In this document: one piece after another, positions 22,824 through 33,984 of the stretch | Numbering within the stretch: position 1 is the first letter of the stretch | Layout: the number at the start of each line of letters is the position of its first letter | NCBI RefSeq assembly: GCF_019649055.1 | Contig: NW_026570348.1 | Span: 124,001-188,000 of the forward strand | DNA from: Paramacrobiotus metropolitanus | Taxonomy: Eukaryota; Tardigrada; Eutardigrada; Parachela; Macrobiotidae | DNA length: 64,000 nt | Reading direction: 5' to 3' | The notes under the pieces: model-generated | What the model was told of the DNA's origin: nothing | Seen by the model: only the letters and a program-made list of their open reading frames with translations | Database searches by the model: none | Position numbers and translations under genes: made by a program

Positions 22824-24525
22824 TGGAGGAGTGGATGTAGTAATGTTCGTTTCAGTTATTAATGCTGTTGTGATAACCCGTGCATGCAAGACAATATTAC
22901 AATAAAAATTATGATTCAAACACCGTATGCATCAGCATCATCTAATGTACAGAGTGCGCACAAATGACTGGAACCACTACCCTAATGTCCTATTCGGACA
23001 TTCTGTTTAAGTTTAAAGGGGCCACTTACAAAAATTCTTCCCGCCACCGGATTCACAGTAAATCGGGTACTACCATATTATCTATGTAAAGCATGTAAAG
23101 GGAAGTTCAGAACTGCAACTAATCGGTCTTTAAAATTTCATGTTTGATAAGAAATTAGTTATGAACTTAAGCTTTATTAATCTGGCACTTCTAGATATTT
23201 CTCAAGAGGCACAATTTATTACAAAAGCTAAGTACATTTTAACGGCGGTGTCCTTATAATTGTCTTTATCTTTATAGGTATTGTAGCGGTGGTATTTGTA
23301 TGACCAATAAGACCATCCAGCTGTTCCTTATTCCATCGCGTTATGAATTTCCGTTCATTTTACCGGCTAGCTGTCTTTACAATTTTTATAATTCCACTAT
23401 AAGCTGCGGAGTGCGGACTATGTTTTCCCACTGTAATTTTCTTCTGAACTTCGTAAATGGACATCGTATGGTGCTTCATTTTCGCCGTTGGGGTAAATTG
23501 CGGGGAGTGCCAGCAACGTTGTATACTTCCTACGAATTGCATCAATACTGTACCTATGTCACACAAAATTACGCTGTGAACGCATGTTGTATTGTAAGTA
23601 CACCTACCACGATTTCACAGCAATACCTACCGAAAGCACCTTGCAACTCTTTATAATATGTAACGTAACAATTTGCTCGATAACAGTGTTGTTTTTTCTT
23701 GTGTTACTGCGTATCAAGGCCCTGTTCGTCTTTCAGTGATATTCAGTTATTTTTGACAGCAACTCTGACACTCCGAACGAATTTTTGGCAAAGGTATACC
23801 AAACTGCCGGTATCGCATGATCGAATCTGGATACCTTCTAGGCATCCACGTCTTTGTTAACTTTTAAAAAATGACTGGTTATCCGCCTATTTAAACTGTA
23901 GCACAGTGGAGAGCGAGAGCACATAACTTAAACAGAAAAAATTAGTTCATTGTTGTTCAATTCACTTTGACGTGGATTCCATACAATTCATTTAAGGCCA
24001 ACGTAACTAAGTCGCCGGCATTCTGCAGCACGCTGTGTGATTTCAGACCACTTATATCTGCATTCACAGCACAGGTTTGTTGATAATTGTGTTTTTGCTA
24101 ATATGCAGTTAAGATTGTAATTTTTGAGCGTTTAAGTTCCCAAAGCCGTGCTCTTGGAGCCCTTAACAAACTGTAGCAAGTTTATTAGAAATATTAGTTT
24201 TGATTAACAATTAATTTAAAGAACGCCATAATTTATATTTCCAAAAAATACATCACCTTTCCTTGCACAATTAATCAGCCGTTACAGAACCCGAAATAAT
24301 GGAAGCTTCAAAAGGTCAACTTGTTTTCGCTGTGTTCAGCTATCGGCAATTATGCTGGCAGATTTATCTGACAAGTTGTGAACCGTATGTTTCGCCCCTG
24401 TTGTGTCGACATGCTAATCAATAAATTAAATGCACTTGAAATTAACGAGTCGTAATAAAACAGTTTATTGCAGTTACCTATAGATGACCCATTGTTTTAT
24501 GGTGTTTGTTTTCTGTGTTTTCAGT
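22824..24525. other. Intergenic or 5' intron region, no exon identified
   Basis: AT-rich. A 118-aa open frame at 23300-23656 has no family features and unusual composition, so I do not call it. The end, CTGTGTTTTCAG at about 24523, looks like a splice acceptor for the next gene, so part of this stretch may be its first intron. Confidence 0.35.
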
Positions 24526-24774
24526 ATGGACGGATCAAAAGTCTTTATCGTCGCGCTGATGTTGGTGTCGGTCGCTCTAGGGTATCCTAAACCTGTAGCA
24601 TACCGGCCGACTTATTATGAACCCGCTCCTGTCGCCTACCGACCGCGCACGTCCAGCTGGGATCGCGCCCGCGCGGCTGCGGATATTGGCAACTCCTTGG
24701 CCGGCCTCGGTGGCCAGGTGTACAGCATAACTTGCGACCAGTGCTACTGTAGTGACGGCACCATCGTTTGTTAG
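24526..24774 (+). CDS. Small secreted protein, 82 aa, PVAYRP repeats and Cys-rich end
   Basis: I take ATG 24526 because a signal peptide follows at once (MDGSKVFIVALMLVSVALG) and a splice-acceptor-like TTTTCAG lies just before it. The mature part starts YPKPVAYRPTYYEPAPVAYR (two PVAYRP copies), passes through SWDRARAAADIGNS, and ends ITCDQCYCSDGTIVC with four cysteines. AATAAA near 24951 fits a polyadenylation signal. It could be a cuticle-, mucus- or venom-like secreted peptide. The family is unknown, and I do not infer a function. Confidence 0.55.
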   Translation: MDGSKVFIVALMLVSVALGYPKPVAYRPTYYEPAPVAYRPRTSSWDRARAAADIGNSLAGLGGQVYSITCDQCYCSDGTIVC

Positions 24775-25264
24775 CGACCACATCATCATCTTATGACTGT
24801 GTCCTTCTTTGTACTTGAAACTGCATAATACTACAAAAACAATATTCGACAATCTGAGCAGGTTAACCGTATCTACAGTATGATAGTAGCTGAAATTATT
24901 TAGTAAAGCATCCAGTGAGAAGAGTGGGCAAGTGAAAATAATCCGCTACCAATAAAAACGATCCAAAGGTCAAAATAATCTTCCTACTTCCTACTTGTTA
25001 TGCTCAGTGTCGTATGGTACTTCTAGATACTCAGTGTCGTATGGCAGGGTACGTACAGATATACCGCAAATCCAAACCAGTCTTTCTACAGTTTTTTTTT
25101 CACATTTGAATCCAACATTTTCCCAATAAAAAACAAATAAAACCAAAAGCGCAACAAAACAATGAACGTGTCGGCACAATATCTCCGTATCACATGTGCC
25201 AATCTCATTATATTAACGTCCAACGGAAATATGCCGGAATATAATTGCAACGATTCCCTTCACT
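24775..25264. other. Intergenic between convergent small secreted gene and UGGT
   Basis: AT-rich. A short direct repeat (CAGTGTCGTATGG at about 25004 and 25032) is the only structure noticed. Confidence 0.4.
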
Positions 25265-28200
25265 TCACAATTCAACATGTCCATGTGCGGTATTATGTAT
25301 GGGAATCTCGTTCTCCTCTTCTTGCACATCCTCCTTCATCTCCTCCATCCGCGGCTCCACCACGCCCACCACACCACCGCCCTTCCCCGCATAAAACTGC
25401 TCCAGCAACTCACGAATCTCGTCATCGTATCCCTTCCATTCCGGGATGATCCGCATGGCACTGGTCAATTTCGGCTCCTTCGTCAGGGGATTATTGCACA
25501 GATCGATGGTCTTGGCCCAGGTTTTCGACTGATCATCGCACCAGGTCTCGCACCACAGCCATTCCTGCGGGAGGGATTTGATGGGCACCTGGAAGATCAT
25601 GTTGTTCGGCAAATCTTGGTCGAGATTGGACAGACTGTTGGGGTCTTGGGAGAGGCCCTGGTACTGGGCTCGCAAGCGGTCTCCGGCGGCGATCTTGCGG
25701 AATTTGACCAGATCCACCACGTACAGCGCGGAGATGTGGTACCTCCGGTGGCCGAGATGCGTCGCCCAGTAGCCGGACTTCCAGAAGCGGAAACCGTCCA
25801 TTTCCGTGCGACTGTCGCAGAACGGTGTGTAACCATACGGAGCGCCCTACAGAAGAAAAAGGCACAGCTAAAAGTAAAGCTGGCAGAATATGTTACAGGT
25901 CGATTGCGACGAGCGAGCATCAGCATTTCCAAATATTCTGTAAGGTACAATTTTGTGCACTCATCCACTGACTGAATGATTACCAAGGTACTACTATACT
26001 TAGTTAATTAGCAAAAGATAATCTAAATTTTTGTTAATTATCAAAAGATAATCTTGAACTAACGTCCAAACACGCGAGTTTATACAATACGATGTACTGT
26101 ACATGCGTAATGCATTTTATATCAGATACCTGTATAATGTAATAAGTATAATAAAACACGGTCAAATTTCTTACATCTTGTTTAATTAGTTATTATGATC
26201 AGTATGCCCTACTGCAGGTAAAAATATGGAAACCTTAGCAATTACAGAAACAGCCAGGCCTAATGATTGGTAGCAATAACGTTGCATCGAAAAGATGCAA
26301 TACCCCATTTGTCAACCTTTGTACTACGACGAACTACGAAAAACACCCACGTCACAAAGCACATACGAGTCCGTTTCTTCGTCATGAAACAATTACTTAA
26401 CCGGGAATATTCCGGAACCGCAAACACAGCTACTGCTCTTCATCAGACTTAATGTAATTTCTCAAAATACTGCATAATTCTTTTTTATTAAAATAGTAGC
26501 ATTGGTTCTCATAGCCGTGACTGTTTACAGTACATACCTGCAAATCGAGATCCCGCAGCTCTTTCATGTCGGCTCGGACAATCTGATCGGCATCCACAAA
26601 GATGATTTTCTTCACCGACAACGGGAACAGCACATCCAGGAACAAAATCTTATAGCCCCAAATCAACCGCTGCTTCTCCGACTGCCGGTGCAGCCACCGC
26701 GGCCATTTATACTCCACCAACTCAAACTGGAACCCATAATGACTGGCCATGTACGGGAGAAATTCCTTAAACTGCGGCGACAGATAATTCTTCAAAAACC
26801 AGAACTTCACCGGGGTCTTGGTGTTCTTAACAACGGATAACATCATCAGCCGCAGGAAGCGCTCATACAGATGCCCACTGGCCAGGGAGAAGATGTTGAT
26901 GACATCGTCCTCCGGTGCGGTGACCGTGGCCACGTCCTCCCCGCTGTGCCAGTAGCTGGAGATGGAGTCTAGGATGCCGGTGCCGGCTTTCTTATCGGCG
27001 CTGGCGGCCGCCTCACTTAGGACGTCTTCGCGTTCCATGCCGCTGCGTTTGCGGACGCTGATGGTCAGCATTTTCGTGCTGAAGGAACTGACGACCACAC
27101 GCACTTGTTCGGCATCTGAGCCGTCCTTTTCCGTGCCTTCGGTCGTGGCGAAATTATAAATATCGCGCGATCTGCCTTCTCGTAATCTAAAGAAAAATAT
27201 TCAAAAGGTTGAAAAAAATACCAAAAAAATGCAGATTACCGAAGTTTTATTATAAAAATCGGATAATTATTTCGGAATATCCATTCTATACGAAAAAAAA
27301 TATTTACAAAAAAGAATATTCAAAATATCCATGCTATACGAAACCAACTCCCAAATATCCACTTTGTACAACAAAATGCAATCACAAGAGTCAGTTCTTA
27401 TCCCAAACAGTCCATGTATTACGTTAGCACACGCAGGTATTATGTTATAACACCGAACTCAGAGTCAGTAATTTCGTGACAGCAAAAATTTTTATATTGA
27501 ACATATTTGCCAATTGCCAGTAAAAATTACGGCAAAAAACGAAAATTGTAAAACAACTTTCAGAAGAAAGAAGAACTTTTCCACACGCTGTACTTACTTC
27601 ATAATCCACGCTCCAGGATTGGCCTTAAACTGGAAATACCCCAAATTCGCCATGACAATCGTATCGACCATTCCCGGACTGGACGGTGTCCCCAGGATGA
27701 ACTGCGTCCCGCGGGGCGGCTGATCTGTACTCTGATCCTTGGCCGAACCCTCCAGCAGCAGATTCACCAACTCAAACTCCCCGTGCACCCCGCGTCCGTC
27801 CACTTCATTCAAGCGAATATTGTCCAGATCGTACACGGCATACTTGGCTTCCGTCAGCCAGTTATCCGGTGGCTGGAGATTCATCGTTAAGAGCGCGGTA
27901 TGGGGCAGAGCGGGGAAGCGCGCCACAGCATAACCCGCCGCAATGGAGCCGTTCGTCGAGAACGTCAGTTTGGACTCGACAATTAAGCGGTAGAAACTCT
28001 TCAGCGGCAGTTCCGACAGTTTATCACGGCAGTTGAAGAAGATGCGGATGCGACAGTTGAGCGTTTCGTGCAGGACCATCAGGAGCGGAGTGACTTTCTG
28101 TGCTTCCTTGGAAAGTGGATCGGCAATAAAGGTTATGTCAAACGCCGGTCGATCGGGATTGCGGGCGTCGATATTCACTACGGAATGCTCTGTTTCGCTG

Positions 28201-31200
28201 TACAACACTTTCAGACGCTTCTTCGCCTCCTCCGTGTTCCCTAGATTAACACAAACGCTTCACTTAACTCCTACGACATCTGTGCTGTCTTGTCTTTCTG
28301 GGCTTAAAGTTATTTTATACAAAAAAAACATACAGTTACAGGAGCCATCAAAATTAAAACCACTAATAACCATTTCAATTTTTAAAACTTAACTCAATAA
28401 AGATTTCGAAGTATTATGCGAGTGACTTGGTATCATATAAGTACTTAACTGAAGCGGTGCCATCACGGTTGTCATAAGCAGCCCGTACACTACGTATCGT
28501 GCATTCCAACGTGCATTATACGAGTATTATCGATATGATGAGATCAGCCAATTCGGAGCGGCGGAGCTCAGTCAGCTCACCACACCGGACAAAATAACCA
28601 GTAAAAAAGAAATCCTTGGGAAACTTCGAAGTACAGAGGCTTACAGATTCGAAAAACCATTTTCAAACAGACGTTCGAACAAGAAACGTCAAAAATAATA
28701 AGTCACGTCAAAAAATGACTCGCTCCTACGAACCTTGGTTTTTAAAAATTGTTTCTTATCTTAAAACAATAAAGAATGTCCTGAAAATTACTTTGATATT
28801 AACAAGCCGAAGCATTAAGGGTAGATTTCCACATATGAAAAGAATAAGAATGCTGTAGCGTCAGCAATAATTTTCGAGAGTACATACCTGCCATTTCATT
28901 AATGAAAAAAAATATTCTTAAGCACCTTCTAAATTCTTGCTTGTTACTCGATTACTGTACAGTACCTAATCCACTCAGAACAGCGGACGTCATCATGACC
29001 ACATCGGAAACCTGCTCAGCCGAGGCGAAAACATGCAGTCGGTTGAGTTCCGTCGACAGCTTCGTCGCACCGTACGTCCCGGTGAACTTCTCCAACAACT
29101 GGAAATCATCGGCGCCGAAATCATCAGTCACGGGAGCTATGATATACCCGTTAGCGACAACGCCAGATTCGCCCGGTTTGAGACTGAATTGCTGCTGAGC
29201 GTACAGGCTGTGGATCTTCAAAAAGTCCAACGATAATTCCTTCAATCCGGAATTAAATGCCGCCATATCCATGCCATTTACTTCGAAATCCTGCAGCGTT
29301 TTCATGCCTAAAGAATAATAAAACGCCGGCGTCCTAATTAATGACGAATGCAGTGCTTCGTCGTGTATTTCAGCGCGGATACAATACAATATTTTTTGTC
29401 ATCAAAAAGTTTTTTTTCTTCAATTTTTTCCTGATCAAACGGATTATTTTTCACATTTTCTCCAAAAAATAGATGTGATCTTTTTTTTACGAGGAGAGTA
29501 TTCTTCTTGTACAAACAGAACCTTTTCTCTCACCTGCAAGCAGTTCGGCAACGTTCTCCTCCTTGAGCAATTTGGTAACGAAATTCCGTGCCATATTAAC
29601 CGTCTGCGTTTCCATCGCCACTTGGATGGCTTTGGTGATCAGGTGGCTTGACCCGTCGAACTGCACATTCCCCGGGTTGAAGATAAAGGCCACACGGAGG
29701 TTGTTGCTGGTTTTACTCTGTTTCACGGCGGTGTAGAACAGATCCCGACCGGCAGACGTTTCCGGATCTGCAGCCACCCACATGGTCACCGGGTACGGAC
29801 CTTCATCTTCGTGCTTAACCAGGTAAAACGAAGCGGCAGCCATTGTCGCAGTCCTGGTAAAATTATTAAATGATTTCCCCTTGTTATCGTTTGAAGGCAT
29901 GCACATTTCTAAAAATCGTTTAATAGCACAAAAGTATGACGTTCTAGCGGTTTTTTTCCCGTCTGGCATACAAGATAACGGCTGAAATACATATTTTGTT
30001 AGATCCATCCTACCTGTGTAAATCGACACATTCTATTTTTGTAAATGATTTTCATGCACCGTTTAAATCTAACTACAGCAAACAAGACCAAGAATGTAGA
30101 ACAACGGCACGATGTCCCCGTCACTTGATCGGTTACCGCTATGAAAAAATTATTTAGTAATAATATCGACTCGCAGAAGATACAGATATTTTTACCAACT
30201 AACAATTGTTGTCACTAGGTATTTCTCAAGAAAATAAACGCAGATAGAAATCCAGACATTTTCTTCTTTCAAAAACAAAGTTGCATCCCTTACAAAGCAA
30301 ACAAAAACACCTGTTCGTGCTTTGCTGCAATGCAAACCTACCGATCAGCGGGGAGAAGGTGCTGGAACGCTTGAAACGTATAATTCAACGCATCCAAACT
30401 TTTCCCACCAAACTCCAGTACATTATACGCTGTTGGATTTAAAATTTGCGGATTCAATCGCGGAACAACATGCGGTTTGCCCATGATATGCGCCACGACA
30501 TCGGAGAAATCCGTCAGCTCACCTGACGACACATCGCGCTGCAGCACGGAATATACATTGACAATCTCCACCAGCACCTCATTTTCAAACTCCTCCATAT
30601 TCAGCTTCGATCGATCCAACGGAACGCCGTTCAACAACGCCACCGGAAGGACTCCCAGATTTAGTTTATCCACAAACGCTCGTCCATCGTTGCGGCCATC
30701 TTCATACGGCGATTTCTCCCCGAATACCATATCGGCGCTCTCTTTCGGGTATTTACCAGCGAAGTGAGCGATAACCGCTTCCGGTGTCAGTTTTTCAACG
30801 GTCGACAATTTCTGGTACAAATCCGTCAGATACGACAACGCTCCATAGGCTGATTTCTTCTCTTCAACGTATTTAAAAGCATTGTACACGGCCAGCGAAG
30901 CATCCGTCTTCCCGTGTACACTGGCATCGGGATTCGTAACAAAGACCAAGCCCATACGAATCGGAAGTTTATGGACGTAAAATGATTCCAGTAACCGGAG
31001 AATCTCACCGTTCTTCTCCGGCGTCCCGGGATCCATTACGTAAATCAGATTATAAAAATTCTTTTTAATCGCTTTCAGCAGCGTTGGTGGAAACGTGTGG
31101 CGAATAAGATCGCGCACGCTGGCCGACCATTCCGAGTATCGTGCATCCTTCTCTAGATCATTGACAAAATTCATCGCCGGATGCCGGAAATCTACTCCGT

Positions 31201-33179
31201 ACTTGGCGCTACTCGACGGCCGGAAATCCATCTCCAAGATGGCGGACAAATCCGGACCCCGGATGCCCAGATCGTGCAACCGCTCCAACAATTTATTCTC
31301 CTCGCGTAGGCTATCAAACAACGTATATGCATCCAACAAATCCGTCTCGTACGAGACGCCGTTAATCAGGAACGCCGAACCGCCGGCTTCGACGTTGAGA
31401 TAATGCGCAAAAACTCCCGATTCCGCTCAATCTCCCCCTTGACTTCCTCGCGCACCGGGATGCGCAGGAGGGTCGGCGCCTGCGTCGGGAAGTTCTGGCT
31501 CAAATCCCGTAGCGTCTTCAGGGCATCTGTCGCGCTGCCGGAGTGCGTTTTAGCCACTTTGAGAACTTTTTCCGCAGCCTGGTAGCTCATATCCTGAAAC
31601 TGCCAGGCTTTCAACGCTGTCAGCTCCGTGTCGGAGCTGTGCAGCAGATACGATTTGAACTGCTCCAGCTGATCCTTTTTCAACGGGAGCCGGTTCTTCA
31701 ACATCCCGAAATCAAAACCTTCAATGTCGGCGTCCAGCTCCTCATCGGAGCTCAGATCGGCGGTGGAAGCGGCGTCGCCTTCCTGTATTTTACTATCATC
31801 CTGTGCTTTGTATTCCGTGGATTTGATGGCCAGCTCGACGCCGTAGCCGGGAATGCGGACGCGGGATGGGTGAGGATTCGGAGGGAGGTAGTGGCGGAAT
31901 ACGTAATGGATATCCGGCTGGGATTCGAGAAACGAGTGCGTCTGGTAGAAGGAAGGGATTAGGATGTTGCCGTAAACGATGATGGTGGCATCGGTGGGGC
32001 GGGGCGGTGAGAAATGATGGTCGATGGACATGAGAAGAGGCCTAAAAATTGTCAATCTTAAGATAAAATTGACGCGAATTTTCTTGAAAGAAAGCAGCTT
32101 AGATGTACCATGATTATCTGCGTATCTATATTCACTATTTACCGTAATTCGTAAGCATATGGTATTTCCATATGCTTATGGTACTGAAATAACTAACCCA
32201 TGTTGAGAGTCTCCTGATTCTGGCTTTTATTAAAAAATACGGAATATTCTTATAATAACCAAGATGCCTATTAAAATATTTTAAGATGTTTACAGTGGCT
32301 TTCCATGAGTAAAAAAACCTTCCAATGAGTTTCCGAGATTTAAATTCGCAGTTTTAAATGCACATTCCGTGCTTTTGGATGAAAACATGTTTTACCAATG
32401 ATAAATGACCAAAGATTACAAAAACCGGCATGCATCTGCCAGAAGAAAACCGTCTTCAAAGAAAAAAACACTCAAAAGCTAAAATCAGTTGCAGTCAAAT
32501 TAACACGAAAATCGTAGTGCGCTGGCTGCCTAGTGAATAACATACTGCGCGAAAAAGGCGAGTTAGATAAAAACAATGTTCAGTTTGTAGAAATGATTGC
32601 CAAATTTGAAATTTTTCCCTGCCTCGAGAAATATTTTTCCAAATCTTTGCTGCCGTTTTGTACGTACAAAGCTAATTATAAATCTCACCTGTTGGCGGGT
32701 TGTTGCTGGCGGAATCCCACCAAATTCCACTGCAGCTCTTCCAGTCCACACGCGCGTTTCCCATTCCCGAAATCCACGACGACATCCGCGCAGTCCCGCA
32801 CGATATTCTCCGAATCGACAATCTGTCGGTACATCTCAATGCGCGCCGAATAGTAGCGCAGCGCCAGGGCGAAGAGGAGAAAGTTCTGGCGGACAGGCGA
32901 CAGCAGCACTTCCCCGATTTCCACGGCGATATCATACTGTTCCTTGTCGCTGACGATCGGTGCCGTGCCCACATGCAGATGCAAGTGCTCCAAGAATTTC
33001 CAGAAGAGCGTCGGGCTCTCGTCGTAGAAAAACTCACTGGCTTCCACCAGCAGCGGGGTCTCGTGCCATTTCGTGTAGAGACTGGCCGTGACGGATTTTA
33101 GCTTGATGGCGTTCTCGGCATTGATGAACAGGGATAATTGCGATATAAGCATCAGCAGCAAGACGCTGCGGAGCCTCAT
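25265..33179 (-). CDS. UGGT1: UDP-glucose:glycoprotein glucosyltransferase (UGGT)
   Basis: Seven exons on the minus strand: 33179-32689, 32041-30342, 29853-29534, 29307-28966, 28240-27598, 27186-26538 and 25846-25265. With one base restored they give about 1575 aa (human UGGT1 about 1555). It has a signal peptide ([20 protein letters not shown]), long thioredoxin-like and beta-sandwich regions, then a GT24 catalytic domain from about residue 1210. That domain carries [31 protein letters not shown], the DxD motif FVDADQIVR (around 1365), [13 protein letters not shown] and [12 protein letters not shown]. The C-terminal HVEL is an ER-retrieval signal. The enzyme reglucosylates misfolded N-glycoproteins for calnexin cycling (family knowledge). 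The exon 2 frame breaks at about 31404-31415, in a run of five T on the coding strand. One extra T restores both frame and homology. The paralogue number (1 or 2) cannot be assigned. Confidence 0.93.
27260..27365 (+). repeat. Imperfect direct repeats in UGGT intron
   Basis: A motif like AATATCCATTCTATACGAAA recurs about three times between 27275 and 27365 with drift. It lies in the intron between the 28240-27598 and 27186-26538 exons. Confidence 0.5.
32153..32179. repeat. Short hairpin in UGGT intron 1
   Basis: AAGCATATGG is followed after 5 nt by CCATATGCTT. It is within the first intron, 112 nt or more upstream of the exon 2 acceptor. Confidence 0.6.
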
Positions 33180-33984
33180 TTTGGGGAATGTGCGGTGATC
33201 AGGACGGTAGATTTCTCTCACAGAAATCCCATAAATAAGGAGATATTCGGAACGTCAGGCACGTAGTAGAATGAGAGCCACGCAAGTGTGGACGGATCGT
33301 TTCGACGATCGGCAGAGTAGTGCGGTGCCTTGCGGCGGTGCAATGAAAAGGGAAATGACGTGGGTCGTTTTCACGCGCCAGTCACAACAAATCCACGCAC
33401 AACACAGGCCTCGGCAATTTTACTAGCAGCAGGGTGCCAGGGTCCTGCACGAACAAGGAACGAAAAAGTTCAGCGAAATTATCACAATAACAGAAAAAAA
33501 TTTATCAACAAATTCAACACAAAAACAATAATTTTTCATTCCGCAAGTAACGGCAAGTTCTGCAGAAACTGAAGATGAGAAACAAGAAAATAAATCAAAA
33601 TGGAATTTTTTCGTTCACCACATCATGATTCATGTGTAACGTGACAGCCCTCCCAAGCAGCCGTCTGTTGGCGGTTGCCCGTAACATACAACAGTGGATG
33701 CCTAAACTTTAGGCATCCACTATTGAAACCCTACCCTATGTTCTGCCTTTAGGCCCTAAAGGCAGAACATTGAGTAGGGTTTCAATATTTCTGATCTTTT
33801 GACTTTTCTAACTGCTTTTAATAATAATTTTGAATCCTGTTTCGGAAAAGTTACTGCATAAATTCCAGAAGTCGGCAAACTTTGACTGATATCCTGTATA
33901 AATCCGTATTCTTGGCTGTTCTTATCGAGCGAATGGACTGGTAAGCGTCAGATTGCTGCCGCAGCGTGGATGTGACTTGTGAGG
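33180..33984. promoter_or_regulatory. Divergent intergenic region of UGGT (-) and MED15 (+), with double hairpin
   Basis: The two genes start back to back about 0.8 kb apart, so promoters of both are expected here. No core promoter motif is obvious. Most of the sequence-level structure is the double palindrome at 33694-33786, listed separately. Confidence 0.45.
33694..33786. repeat. Two adjacent near-perfect palindromes
   Basis: The first is GTGGATGCCTAAA, one base, then its exact reverse complement (33694-33720). The second has 32-nt arms with one central base and only two mismatches (33722-33786); its tip is GCCTTTAGG-C-CCTAAAGGC. Both share the CTAAA/TTTAG core. Confidence 0.9.

Noticed and set aside
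25277-25975. 232-aa plus-strand frame opposite UGGT
   Set aside because: Antisense shadow of the GC-rich last UGGT exon.
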